Positions 24,101-37,838 of a stretch of 64,000 nt of DNA are shown one piece after another. A program made the translations under genes and the position numbers. Each line of letters starts with the position of its first letter. Within the stretch, counting starts at the first letter, position 1. The stretch lies in assembly GCF_040183065.1 (NCBI RefSeq), contig NC_091121.1:63148287-63212286 (forward strand), read 5' to 3'. The notes below the pieces were generated by a model. The model saw only the letters and a list, made by a program, of their open reading frames with translations, was not told where the DNA came from and did not search any database. The stretch is from Periplaneta americana (lineage: Eukaryota > Arthropoda > Insecta > Blattodea > Blattidae).

Positions 24101-27100
24101 GTTTTTTAATCAGCTGTCCGAAGATAGATTTGAACCTCATGAGTGACACCAATACAGCATCATTCATGAAGCAATTAAACCAGGATATAGTGCGGTAGAG
24201 TGGCCAATTCCTTTCCCCCCTCCATTGCATAATATATCACTGAGTAGTAACATATTATACTAACTAGACTTCATATGTATATAAATAATTCTTCCTCTAA
24301 CATACATCGTCTAAGGAAATGCCTGATAATAGGTGTACATATCAACCAGAATATAAGTCAGTAAATAATTTGATCTTTAACCTTCTTGTATTTCAGAAAG
24401 AGTTGTAACTTTTAGAATTGGCTTTTTTTTTTTAAATAAACTCGAATTAACTTTAATATACTTGTGTGTCAGACCGGGGTTCGATCCCAAGTGGTGACGG
24501 GGTTTTTCTCATTGCCAAACTTCCAGAATGGCTCTGAGGTTCACTCAGCCTCCTATAAAATTGAGTACCGGGTCTTTCCCGGGGGTAAAAGGCAGTCGGA
24601 GCGTGGTGCCGAGCACACCACTTCATTCTAGTGCTGAGGTCATGGAAAGCATGGAGCTCTACCTCCATGCCCCCCAAGTGCCTTCATGACATGTAACAGG
24701 GATACCTTTACCTTTTTTTTACACTTGTGTGCCAGAAGCTTTGCAATTAGGTACTATATTGTTTGGTATGAACAACAAAATCATCTTAAAAATAATCGAT
24801 TCTCAGACATTTATTCATTTGTGTTCGAATAGTCACAAATATTAATACTATTTTTGTAGCCTATGCTTATGTTAAAACTTAGAATACAAGATTATTTAGA
24901 AGAAGTCTTTGTGTATATTTGTGTATCAGATTGCTTCCACTGTGAATGTATTTCTAGTATCGAAGGTTACTCAACTCTGTGTTTGATTGAGAGGGTGAAG
25001 TTTGTGTTTTAAGTAGAGTAAGCAGGGGTAGCACTCAGAATGACGAAATTGGCGCCCCCCTTCCCCCCCAACCTGACTTAAATTTCATGGTCACATAGTA
25101 TGAAAGTGAAATATGAATACCGTACCATCAATTCGTTGCCTAACTGGAGGAGAGGAGTTACATAGTTATGTCCAGCAGGACAGCACAGTACCACAGATTT
25201 AAGAAATTTTAATAAATTAATTGAAGGGTGTAGTATTAGTGTAGTGTGGGAGATTTTAATCTCTTTGCACTGTATCATAGATGTGGAGACATCCAACATA
25301 TCAAAGCTATGTATTGACGGCATCTTCAAAGAAGATAAGGGAAAGAGAGAACTATCTGCTTGATCCATTATCAAGAGAAGTTCTCCAGGACCAGACTGGG
25401 AATTGCACTTGGTGAAAGGTCCAGCTTTGTCTTCCCTCATGGCAGAGCTGATACATAATTCTGAAACGTTTAGAATATTTCTTTGAAAACTAATTGCATA
25501 CAGTAAAAGACGTAAATACAATATGTGTTTTGGTTATGATTTTTTTAATACATTAGACCTGTCATTTATCCAGATGCACTGCAGCCTTAAGCTTATTGTG
25601 CTACCTAAGTTGTTTTAATATCGATTCATTAACTCTGCATCCTTAATTGGGTTATGACAGCTAAGATTACATCAGTTGAACTTCAGTGTGTGCCTCAAAA
25701 CTGACTTAAAAATTGCCAGTTGTATCTTGAATGTAAAGGAGGTTTTTAGTATCTCATGTGAAGGTAAATTTTGTATTGTATTGTCCTTATACCATCACCT
25801 CTGATGATAAGATCTTGTAGAATCTGCATATTTGCTATCCATCATGTACAGTAATTAATATACACTGCTGGCAACTGAGTAACGTGAATTGATTATGAAT
25901 TGGATACTCTGTATGAGCACTACAGCACACAATTGAAAACTTGAATTAACAAACATCCCAAGTCCAAAATTTACCGAATTTGACTTTTTACCTCACCTGA
26001 AATAGACTGTTTTTTTTCATAGGCTACCATCCTGTACAAAAGAATATCCCAAGTCCGAATCTTAGCATGTGTTTTTGAATCATACAAATATTTATTTCAG
26101 TACTCTTATATGGCAAGTTTGTCAATTCAGGTCTTCAGTTATTTTTATTATATAGTTGAATTCTTACAGACTCTGCTCGATAACTGATAACAGTTTGTTT
26201 ATGATTATTAAATGTGTAAAACATTTACAGTAATACTAGGCCTAGATACTAATTGACAAATACTTCAGTTTCGTATCAAATATAATGTACTGTACGTCCT
26301 GCAAATATGTTTAGTTGAACTATTATGGAAATCAAATAACAAACAAAAATAATATAAACGGCTTATAAACAATCATTTTAGAAGCAGTAATATCTGTTCA
26401 TTGTTTATACTTCGCACTGCTGATAACTCAGAAGTATATTTTTAAAAAATTTTAATTTTTTTTTATTTTTTATTTTAGTTGGTTATTTAACGACGCTGTA
26501 TCAACTACTAGGTTATTTAGCATCGATGAGATTGGTGATAGCGAGATGATATTTGGCGAGATGAGACCGAGGATTCTCCATAGATTACCTTGCATTCTCA
26601 TTACGGTTGGTGGGGAAAACCTCGGAAAAAACCCAACCAGGTAATCAGCCCAAGCGGGGATCGAACCCGCGCCCGAACGCAACTTCAGGATGGCAGGCAA
26701 GCGCCTTAACTGAGCCATGCCGGTGGCTTAAAAAAATATGAGACGAACATTGTTAATGTAATTTTTTCTGCACACTGATAAACTATTAAGTTATTTAAAT
26801 TAAATAAATAACAACTTCTCTGTGTTAATATTTAAATGGAATTCTAGTCAATTCAGAGAAACCGACTGAGCCACGCCGGTGGCTTAAAAAATATGATATG
26901 AACATTGTTAAGGTAATTTTTTTTGCACTTCTTAATTTAACACTGATAAACTATTAAGTTATTTAAATTAAATAAATAACAACTTCACTGTATTAATATT
27001 TAAATGGAATTCTAGTCACTTCAGAGGATGATGGAAACTACATTGCAACTAGTCAATCAGGTAAAATAACACCTCACTTTGAGTAATAACACAGTGAAGT

Positions 27101-28804
27101 TATTTATTTAATTTAAATAACTTAATTTTGTGTGTGTGTGGTGTGTGTGTGTGTGTGTGCGTGCGCGCGCGTGCGTGCGTGCGTGTGTTTTTTTCTTTCA
27201 TCCTGCCCTCCTCATTGAGGATTCTACAGCATTACAGAGTGGAAAATGGTACTTTCATGCCTGTCATGACTTGATTCAAAATTCATTCCTGTTAGCGAGC
27301 TCTTCTTGGTATAAATAAGTGATTTTTTATAACACCTATAATAAAAATGACCTTAAGTATAGAATTTATAATTATGTAAATGTGTCTAACTAATATACTA
27401 TACTTTTATAAAGTTCTAGATTTTCCTTATTTACAAGTTATTCTAGTTCATATTCACTGATTACTATCCTGTGCTTATATTTAAACATACACTATCTCTA
27501 TAAAAACATACTACTAATTTGAGGAATTTAAACACGAGTATAATGTTGTCTTTTAACAGATACAAAAGAATATTCTCCATTGGGACTTCAGCCATCACAA
27601 CCTATAACCCCAGCACTCTGGAGATAACAAACCAATGGTTCTATAATGACTTCCTCAGTGTGACACCAATCTTGAAGGGCACTAGTCAGCAGAACTATGA
27701 GTTCAAAATCACGTTTAAAAAGGACAGAAAGAGTGATTCGATGATATTCTCCTCTGAGCATCGATCTGACCTGCTTACAGAGGCACTTCACTTTAAGCCA
27801 CTGTTTGCTGAGAAAGGAAAAGAAACGCTGGTGAGTAGATTTTACGTTAGCGTTGCATATTTATGTAAACTAGCTATGGATTCTTCTTTTATTGCTTTAT
27901 GGCTTTTCTTGTTCTGTTTTAATTTTGTTGATTAATAAAGAAAATGTTTGTAATATTCTGTTTTGTTAGTTATAGAGAAAATCGAGCAATGTCTGTTTCC
28001 AAGTGTAATATGGTGCATTGTTATTGGAATATCAAACATTTTTTGTGAACATGTAATAATGGAAGAGATCAACTTGTTTGGAATAGTAGTTTCTTCTTTA
28101 TTTTTTTACATCGGGCAATCTAAATAACCTGAAGCACAAAAGTCTATATTTTTTTTTGGTCTATTGTGGTGTGCCCATATTAAACAGGTAAGCCAGAGAA
28201 AAGTATGAACTTGCATAAGTTGATTTAATTTCCTTTAGCAAAACCTCAGGAAGTTTTTTTTTTCCTTCCTACGTCACGTACACATGGAATTATTAGAAAT
28301 ATCCTTGACATATTTCCATGTGATAGTGACCTGGAAGTATAACTGTCACCATATTTAAACCCTGTCTGTTTAGTAGTAGGAAAGATGTACTGAACTCTAG
28401 CCGTTGTCCGTAATGACAAACTTTGCTCATTTCATAGCTGGTGCTTTACTACTAAATCAATGAAGATGAGTTCTCTGAGTCTGGCACTTAGAAGAAGGCT
28501 GATAAATTACTCTGGTCCAATTGGAAGAATGTGGTCCTCTTTTTCGGCCGAAGAATTTGTAATATCATTGCATTCGAAACCCCCAATGGTACCGGTAACA
28601 GTATACCTTAGCAGTACACTTGAGTAAAAGTAAAACTTCCTGCCAATGAAGAATGTTTTTCATCCATCTTCATATAGGCCTATATTAATTATGATACTTC
28701 AGTACAAACACTTTCGACAACAATTTACATACTGCTAAAGATACCCCTCTCTCTCACCCCCAAGAACACGTGTACACACAGCACATTCCTTTCCTCATCC
28801 ACCC

Positions 28805-28851
<47 letters not shown>

Positions 28852-31800
28852 CATTCATTCATTCATTCATTCAGGTCGTTCAGACACTCACTGAAATCAG
28901 TTTGATAGTTATTCACTTGTTTGTTGCCACTCCATTAGGTTACTCAGTTGCTCATTCATTTATTTCACTCACACACTTCCTTGGTTAGTAAATCACTTGT
29001 TCATTTAATAATTTATACCCCGTTTGTTATACAGAAGGAAACTTCCCACTATTGGGTTTAAACATTAGGGCGAAATCTTGCCAATTAGTAATAAGAGGGG
29101 TTGGGGGTATGCTACCATATGCCTGTTTGATAGGATGTTCCTACAACATGTTAATCTAGGCCTACTTGTAATCTAATTAAGTTCAGTTTTTAAATATGCT
29201 ATTAGAATAATTACTTTTTATTCAACATGATGGATATTGTGATTGATGTACTGGTGTTGATTTAATTAGTAATTACTTTCTATTTAATAGGTGATAGAGG
29301 ACATTACATACACTCTGATAACAAGGAAGTCGTGTATCGTGTTCATATGTATTTCCAGAGCAAATATGACAATGCAAGGAATGAAAGACAGTAAATTTCC
29401 ATTAGTCATGTTTTGAAGAGAACGCTTAAAGTGACGAATGTGTCTAAAATTGCAGTATATAGTTACATGAATCAGTAGAAAAGCTTGAAAGCCCTTCCAG
29501 AAAACAAATTCGCGACTCTCCTGCTACAACATTGGACACATTTATTCAGGAAGCTTTCAGACGGACAGTGCTTTCTTTATATAATAAACAGTGGCAGTGC
29601 ATCTTATGTGTTCAGTGGTTCAGAGAATCCCCAGGAAAAACAATTTAATTGTTTAAATAAATTTATTTATAATTTACACTATCATTCTTTGTTTCTTGCT
29701 CATCTTTAATAAGTTTATATGCAGGTCTGATGTATTTTTGTCGTATGAAAGCCTATGAACCGCAGAAGTAGAATACGTACATGCTTGTAAGCTTTCGAGG
29801 TTCATTTTCTCCTCTGAACCTCACCGAGCCAGCGTCTGGACTTGTGTGCGGGGCAAGACGCAAGGGTATTTGCTGCAGAGCAAATGTGTGAATGCTCTGG
29901 TCCTTGAACCAGTGCAGCTGTACAGTCACGTATCTGTGAGACAGCCAGCATGCTCTGGTAGAAGCGTAAGAAGTTAGCTTCAATCTGTAGCTGAGATCAT
30001 GCTTTTAGCACGTGTGCTGTGTGTTATTGATTGTTGTATTTATTTGTGATTTCTTACAATCCTTTAAATGTCCATTTAGTTGTTCTTGGTATTTTAGTCT
30101 TAATATATTCATCTATGAGTGTGACCAGTGTTCGTTTCCAAAGAAAATGAATAGTGTTCAGTATCTTTTACAAATAAATTTTTCAGTTTTAATCTTGGAA
30201 GATAAGTGTAAAATAAAGAAGCTTGGAAGGCTGTTACCTCATCTCGATTTAAAGCAAGCACAGATAAATTATTTTGTTTTCTGTGCCTGCTATTTCCTAA
30301 GGGTAAAGATACGAGCTGGATGTGCACTGGTGTATCAAATTTAAGCCATTTGACACAGAAAATTAGAAGCATGAGGAATCTATTGCTCGTAAGAATGCTT
30401 GCCAAGATTTATCAGTCCTTGGAAAAATAGAAATTAGGCAACAGCTTAGCTCAGCTTTCAGGCAGAATATTTAAAAACAGAATGATGACATAAGGAAAAA
30501 TCGCTATGTTCTTTCAAAGACAATTTGATCATTATGGTGATGTTCATTTTAAGGTAATTATCTACCTATTTTAAAGAACTGTCCCGCACTGTGACGTCGC
30601 TGTCTAAGGCATCCTGCCTAGGACTCGTGTTATGGAATGCACGCTAGTTCGAGTCCTCATGGGGGAAGAAATTTTCTCATGAAATTTCGGCCAGTGTATG
30701 GGACTGGTGCCCACCCAGCATCGTGATGCACTTGGGGAGCTACAATAGGTAGCGAAATCCGGTTGCGAATACCAGCTATAACGGCTGGGGGGATCATCGT
30801 GCTAACCACACGATACCTCCATTCTGGTTGAATGATCGTCCACCTCTGCTTCGGCATGTGGGCGTGAGGCCAGCAGCCGGCTGGTCGGTCAAGGCCCTTC
30901 ACAGGCTGTAGTGCCACAGATTATTATTATTTTAAAGAACTATAGTATTTTTTTTAATTTTTCAGAAATTACATATTGTTTAAAGTTGGAAAACTATGTA
31001 ATATCATAAAAGTAGTGAACCCTTTGTCATTTTTGGCACGAACCACCACTGATGATAAGGCTTTATATCCAGTTTAGACGATATTTTGCTGGAAGCTTGC
31101 AAAATACGAAACACAACATATTAAAATTTCGTGTTACTCACTGCGGAAAGTACTGAAAGCTGTTAGATTCCAGTACAGCAGGAACAAATATTTAATAAAA
31201 TGTGGCGACTTTGTTGCCCATCGTAACGAATTTTTAAGACAAATGAGAGAATTGGAAAGACATATATTTTTAGATGAAATTATTTTTAGTGTAGTACTAT
31301 ATTTTGCCCTCATATATTCTTTTAGTTGAATTTGTTTTTGTCAACTTAGTTCTGAAGCACCCTGTACAGTAGCCCTACCTCAAAGTGGAAATTTCAGCAG
31401 AAAGCTTTCTTCTGTGTGAAAAACAGAGTACTTGCACACAAGAACAGATTCCATTTATGGATTTTCAATGGAATAGTGAATTTCAGATTGTTCCTCATGT
31501 AAACAACATCTTTTCCTATGGAGTAATATTGTGTATTATACATAAAATGTTTTAATGTTGACAGAAATATCAAGGGTACAAACATCATTGGTCAGACACG
31601 AGGCTACCTATAGTGCTTGAGGTGACAGCATACTCTCTAAACCAGCTGGACGCTGCCACACACACTGTTCTTGCATCCTACTGTTATAAGGACATTGAGG
31701 GCATGGCTGAGGTTAAAGATTACCCTGGAGGTTTTGTAGTCGTGTGTGGAGGGTTTGGGAGGATGGTATGTTACAATGATATTATATTTATCATTTGTAT

Positions 31801-34800
31801 GTTTTTGTTTCTTCTGTTGTTTAATAAGACGTGTTCTTTCTAGCACCTGTTCGTATGCGCACATTCCAGTGAAGTTCGGCAGAAAATGATAGACATGGCT
31901 GTGACTTGTATAGGGAGTGGCATCAAGGTATTGAAAGAGCCGATAACTTTGGATGAGTTTTCCACACAGCGATTAGGCAAATTCAGGTCAGTAAGACAGT
32001 AAGTTTTCTTTTATGATATTCATCCACATGATACTAAAAGTTCTTGTAATAAAAACATTCCTAACATTTCTGTACAAAATTGTGTGTTGAGGTAGAGAGA
32101 ATTCCTCACCTCATCTCGCCAAGAATTTGTGTAACTTTTGACTTGTTCCACATCTTAAAGCTTCAATACTGATGTAAGATCTATGGAATACAGTGAGTGT
32201 AATGAAAAAATGAAAACTGAAATATTTTTACTGATTAAACTGTTACACCTTCTAAACATTCATGTCTCACTACACACAAAAAGTGTATATTTTATCGAAC
32301 ATTAACATCTGTTGGAGTACATATGAACCATATGGTTTGTGATAGTTATGCTAATACAGTATTTGCTTTATCATACGTAATATTTATTATCTGACAAAAT
32401 ACCATACAGTCTGATTGTAGCAAAAGTTGTTCAGAATTTTGTTAAAATAGGGTTATACACAGGAATGTACGTACAAGTACACACAAATAGAAGGATATAT
32501 ACAGAGTGAACCAGAACTCTACCGATAAACTTTCACAGGTTGTTCAGAGATGTTGGCTGAGTTTTTTTATATAAGGAACCTATGGTCTCTGCTGACTTAT
32601 TACTGAGTAATGTGTTGTTGATGTATTTACTTGTAGCAATGTCGTTTGGACATTGATAAGATGGGTTCTGATAGATTACAAGGAAAAATTAAAAAGTAAT
32701 CAACTAAGTTCTGAAGTAGGTACTATAATATCATAAATTGTAATACAAAGAATACAAAAATTACATAAGTAATGAAACAAACCTTAGAACAAAATGCATA
32801 CTTGTTTGCTAAACACTTCACTGTACAGTACACTGTGTACTCTTCACTTTCTTTAAAGCAGCTGTTCAAAAAACCAATCTCTGCAAACTGTAGGCCTACA
32901 AATACGCACCATGGACTGTTCTATACGCTCTAGCATCCCAGGCGATTGGTGCACCTCTTCAGCGGCTGCAAGAATTCTTGCAACCAGATTCATCTTAGTG
33001 TCGATTGGAGTCTGTAGAGATTATGGCTGTCGACATTTTGAACAACTGCTGCCAAGAAGTCAAAAGGAGAATAACGACAAAGGAAGCTTTTAATAGAAAA
33101 AGGAGCATCTTCTGCGGACCCCTGGAGGAAGAACTAAGGAAAAGACCAGTGACGTGCTTTGCGTGGAGTGTAACATTGTATGGGGCATAAACATGGACAT
33201 TACGACGAAGTGAAGAGAAGCGACTAGAAGTATTTGAAATGTGGATATGGAGGAGGATGGAGCATGTGAAATGGACTGATAGAATAAGAAATGAAGCTGT
33301 GTTGGAAAGAGTGAGTGAAGAAAGAATGATGCTGAAAGTGATTAGAAAGAACAAAAGGAATTGGCTAGGTCACTGTTTGAGAAAAAACTGCCTTCTGAAG
33401 GATGCACTAGAAGGAAAGGTAAACTGGAGAGAGTTTGGGGCAGAAGAAGATATCAGATGATAGACGACATTAAAATATATGGGTCATATGTGGAAACAAA
33501 GAGGAAGGAGGAAAATAGAAAAGACTGGAAAATGCTGGGTTTGCAGTGAAAGACCTACCCTTGGGCAGAACACTATGAATGAATATTTAGAGCAATCTGA
33601 ACAACCAACCTCATCAAGCTACTATACATAGGTTAAGACATCATTGAACAATGGTGTGTATAGCAGTTTGCTGATCGACCAATAAATTTAAAAAAGAATT
33701 ATTCCAGTTTGAGGCTTTGTTCAGCAAGATTACTTTCTGCATTTTCCAACAAAATGGGACTAATAGACCTCCCAACAAGAGCTGTCAGGACACCAAGACG
33801 AAAGATATAAAAATGGGATTGTCTTGTTCAAAATGAGACATCTGGTCACATTATTTCATACTTTTATAGTTTCTTCAAATCTGTATGTTTGAATACACTG
33901 TTAGCATGTTTTTAAAAATTAGTTGTATCTTTAGTGTTTCTTAAATAATTAATTATTGTTTAGTTCAAAGTATGTAATATTTAATACACGTTAATACTTA
34001 ATACAAACGTCAGATTTTTTTTTTCTTGAAAAGCTCATTTTAGTGAAAATTAAAAGTCTTTTCAACTTAGTTATATACACACACATTCTTATTCCTACAC
34101 AGGAACTTTAGTTATGGTGACAAAACAGTTTCTTATTTATCCCATACTGTCATTTTTTGCTCCATTTGAAAGGTAAAAAAGACAGAATTTTAATGTATTT
34201 TATTCAAAATATATTTGTAATGTTTTAGAGATACTTAAAAATCACATTGAAATCTACCATAATTTTTGTAATTTAACATCATTTATCTACTTTTTTTAAC
34301 TCCAAAAAATTAAAGATAATATTTTTCTTTTTTTATATATACTGCTACTTGGAAAATATCGACAAGAAGTTACATTATCTTTTCTCACAATTTTTGTGCT
34401 TTTTGTCATTATTATGAGTTCATTTGCATTGAATATAGATCCTTAATGCAGTACTTTTTCTTGTAATTAATAAACGAAGTTGGTTGTTTCAGTGGAGATG
34501 AACATGTTACATCTGTATCAGAATTCTCCATCCACAAAGTGCATAGTGTCCGTCATAAGGAGCCACAGCGGCGAATATTATGTCTCAGTGACACATGTCT
34601 CTTGGAGAGAGACCATCAGACTTACAGTGTATGCACTTTGAGGCCACTAGCTGATATCTTCGCACTCATTAGATGCAAAGAAAATCCACAGCTCTTCAAT
34701 ATAGAATATGTGAATGGGCAAATTCGTACCTACACAGCTACTGACAGGTAACTACTCTTTGTTTAATACAGGACTTTGTAGACTTCGTTAATTATTTCTG

Positions 34801-37722
34801 TGTAATAATATTTGTTATTTATTCAGTGCAAGGCAAAGGTCACACCTTTGCATTTCTCCTTTCTGCCACGTGCATTTATTCTTGGTCATAGAGCAACGAT
34901 TTGCGAAAATTGTTTTTAGCATGGTGTGAGGAAAATAGCAAAATAAGAACGAAACATTCACTCACTTTCCTTAAAACAGGTGTCCTCCCAGGTCTGAGGG
35001 TCTATTTGCGATATTTCATAAACTACTCCTCCACAATCTGCATTTATAATATGATTATCCTGAAGGGGTAGTTTGGTGATGGAGTATCACCAGTAATTTT
35101 TATCCCAATGTACTCTCTTTTTTTTTTTCAAAGCTCTCACCCAATCATAACTTCTCCCCCCATCCACCATGCAAATAGTGTCAGCAGGCCGCAGATCTTG
35201 TTTTGAGACCTTACCTGTTCAGGGGTTGTCATGTTGGCATGTGCTGCATGGTGTGCTCCCAATTCAGAAAGTTCTTGGAAACATGGGGATGTTAAGCCTG
35301 GTGGCCCCCTTGGTGCTATTCGACAGGAGTAAACTACGTGCCGGCACTGGGTTTCCCCTTCTCTCTTCATCATCGTCCTCATCCATTCCCTACACTACAC
35401 TTACACGGACAATTACACATACACTCACCCTAGTACACGACATAACTCTTCACAGATACACATCATGCACAGTGTGGCCTGTTGAAGTGGTGTGCAAATT
35501 GAAAATGGATTACAGTCCTGCCATCTATCTGCAGTATGCGGAACCCGAATCACGTAAAGTGAAATGGGTAGGCATTAGACACACACACTTCTTTTATTTT
35601 CTAACTCTTCATAGTATGTGGATTATGGTACATCCCTTGTTTTGTTTTCCCTTAGTTAAAAATTACACTTACAGGTCATGAGTCTGAGATAATCATAGTC
35701 CTCAAGTGGTTATTCTGTACTCAACACGCTGTTTTCTTTCTCCAGTGACAGATACTTGACTCTGTATTATTCACCTAATCATCCCCATTTATGGGTTATG
35801 TGCCAAAGCTGTAATTCTTTTGACTGTCATATGTTGTTGCCCTCTGTATAGCATGGAAGGCGAACTACATAGCATCGTATGATGATATGATGAGAATGCT
35901 TAATGGAGCAATGTTGGCTTATCTGTAGGGGAAATGGGAGTACTTACTCTGCAAAAATCTATTAATAAGCACTGCCTTTGTCCACCACAAATTCCACTTT
36001 GACCTTATAGGATTCGAACCGTCTTACTGTGTGGATGGAAAGCTGATGCTTTAGCTGTTTAGCTAATAGTGCATTGTAATCCAACACTTTGTGAAAGGCC
36101 TAGATCATATATGTAACAGATATGTCGGGGTTATAGGCTTTGAGGTTAACAACTTTTGTCAGGTTTACTACGCTGCCATCTAGTTGTTACATAAGGAGTC
36201 ACGTCATAATACCCATTTGAATTGCATTAGCGACTGTGCTGCCATCTCATGATCGTTTACGCCGGACGGGTGGCGATCCTTGCGGTTGTTCTCTTCAAAG
36301 CGCTGCCGATTTTAACGTAGCGAGGAGTTATCTGTTACATATATTATCTAGGGTGAAAGGTATCCATTGACTAATATAATGTGTCCGAAGTTGCATTGTC
36401 CTGCTGAAAATAAATGTAGTGTTTTTCTTCTTAAGTGAGTATGCCAAAAATGATGTTAGTATGCCATTCACATAAGTCAAAATTAATTGCCTCATAATGA
36501 AATATTGGACTATTAATACGAGTATAATGGGCACTAACCACTTGATCCACACCATATCTCAAAACATTGAATTTTGGAAATGTACACCACTGTTTAAATA
36601 AAACCATGTCTCATCTTTTAAAGGGTATTCCAACAAGGACACTGAATTTAATAATGTGAATAAATGCAACAAAAACAGACAACAATAGATAACAGCACCG
36701 CCAAACCAACAAGTCAGTGGCGCAATGTCCCAACAATGTGTTGTTATTGTTGGGTTGGCAACACTGCTGTCTACTCTGTTATCTGTTTTTGTTGCATTAT
36801 TCAATCCAGTGTTCTTACTGGGACACTATTTATGAAAACGAGTAGTGGATCAATTGTTTCATCCAGTTACAAACATTTTTTGCATTGAAATCAGAAGGTT
36901 GCAAATTGTGAACAGCAGAAACTTTGTTTTGATAAAACTTTAAACTTTGAAGTTCCCTTAAAATTGTTTTTGAAATTCTGGTTCTCTGAGCCACACAATG
37001 GATTTACTTTCTTGGGCTTAGTTCTAATCTCTCATGTATATTCTCCAGGTTTTAATGTTACATAATGCTCAGAATGATGCCTCTGAAACTTGCGAGTGCA
37101 CTTCTTATATGATTTTTTTCTTTAAAATAGATTTCGATGAGAAAAATGCGCTTTTCAGCAAAATATTTAATAATTTTTAAAATGGAAAGTTTATTATTAC
37201 TATTTAATACGAGAAGAATTCGTACCGGCACGGGGAATCGAACCCAGGACCTCTCAGCTCTGCGCGCTGAAAACTCAGAGTAAACTAAAAAAAAAACCGC
37301 TCTTTTTCCCGTTAGGAGTGAAAGTGTGAAGTGAACTTGTTTTTTGTTGCTAAATTTAAAAAAGGAGTGTATGGCTGGAGATTAAGTTGTGACAATCCTG
37401 GAAATGTTCAATCTCTAACCACTGTTTAGGGATAGCAAATAACGGGACAAATGTGAAGATACCGCCAATGCTTTGCACTATATGTAACTATTACACTATT
37501 AAATACACACAATATTGATGTATAATTTTTCTATTTATATGTATATTTTTAGGGATGCATTACTAGCATCATTACTAGATGGGGTTCGGGCATCAGGAAA
37601 CAGAGATGTTCATGTAAAGATGCAACCCACACCACGAGGCAAAAGAATGGGTCCACTCAGTGTTCCAGTCGAAGAGGAGGTGAAGAACATATTTTAAACA
37701 AGTTTTAATTTACTACTACTAC

Positions 37723-37783
<61 letters not shown>

Positions 37784-37802
37784 GTTGTTGTTATTATTGT
37801 TA

Positions 37803-37838
<36 letters not shown>

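Noticed and set aside
25078..25521. 147-codon minus-strand open frame in Rme-8 intron 1
   Set aside because: No recognisable motif, no splice context, and one frame of this length is expected by chance in 128 kb of six-frame sequence.
35169..35681. 170-codon plus-strand frame in intron 5
   Set aside because: Looks like a repeat body read through (Ser run, Thr/His-rich), with no conserved protein pattern.
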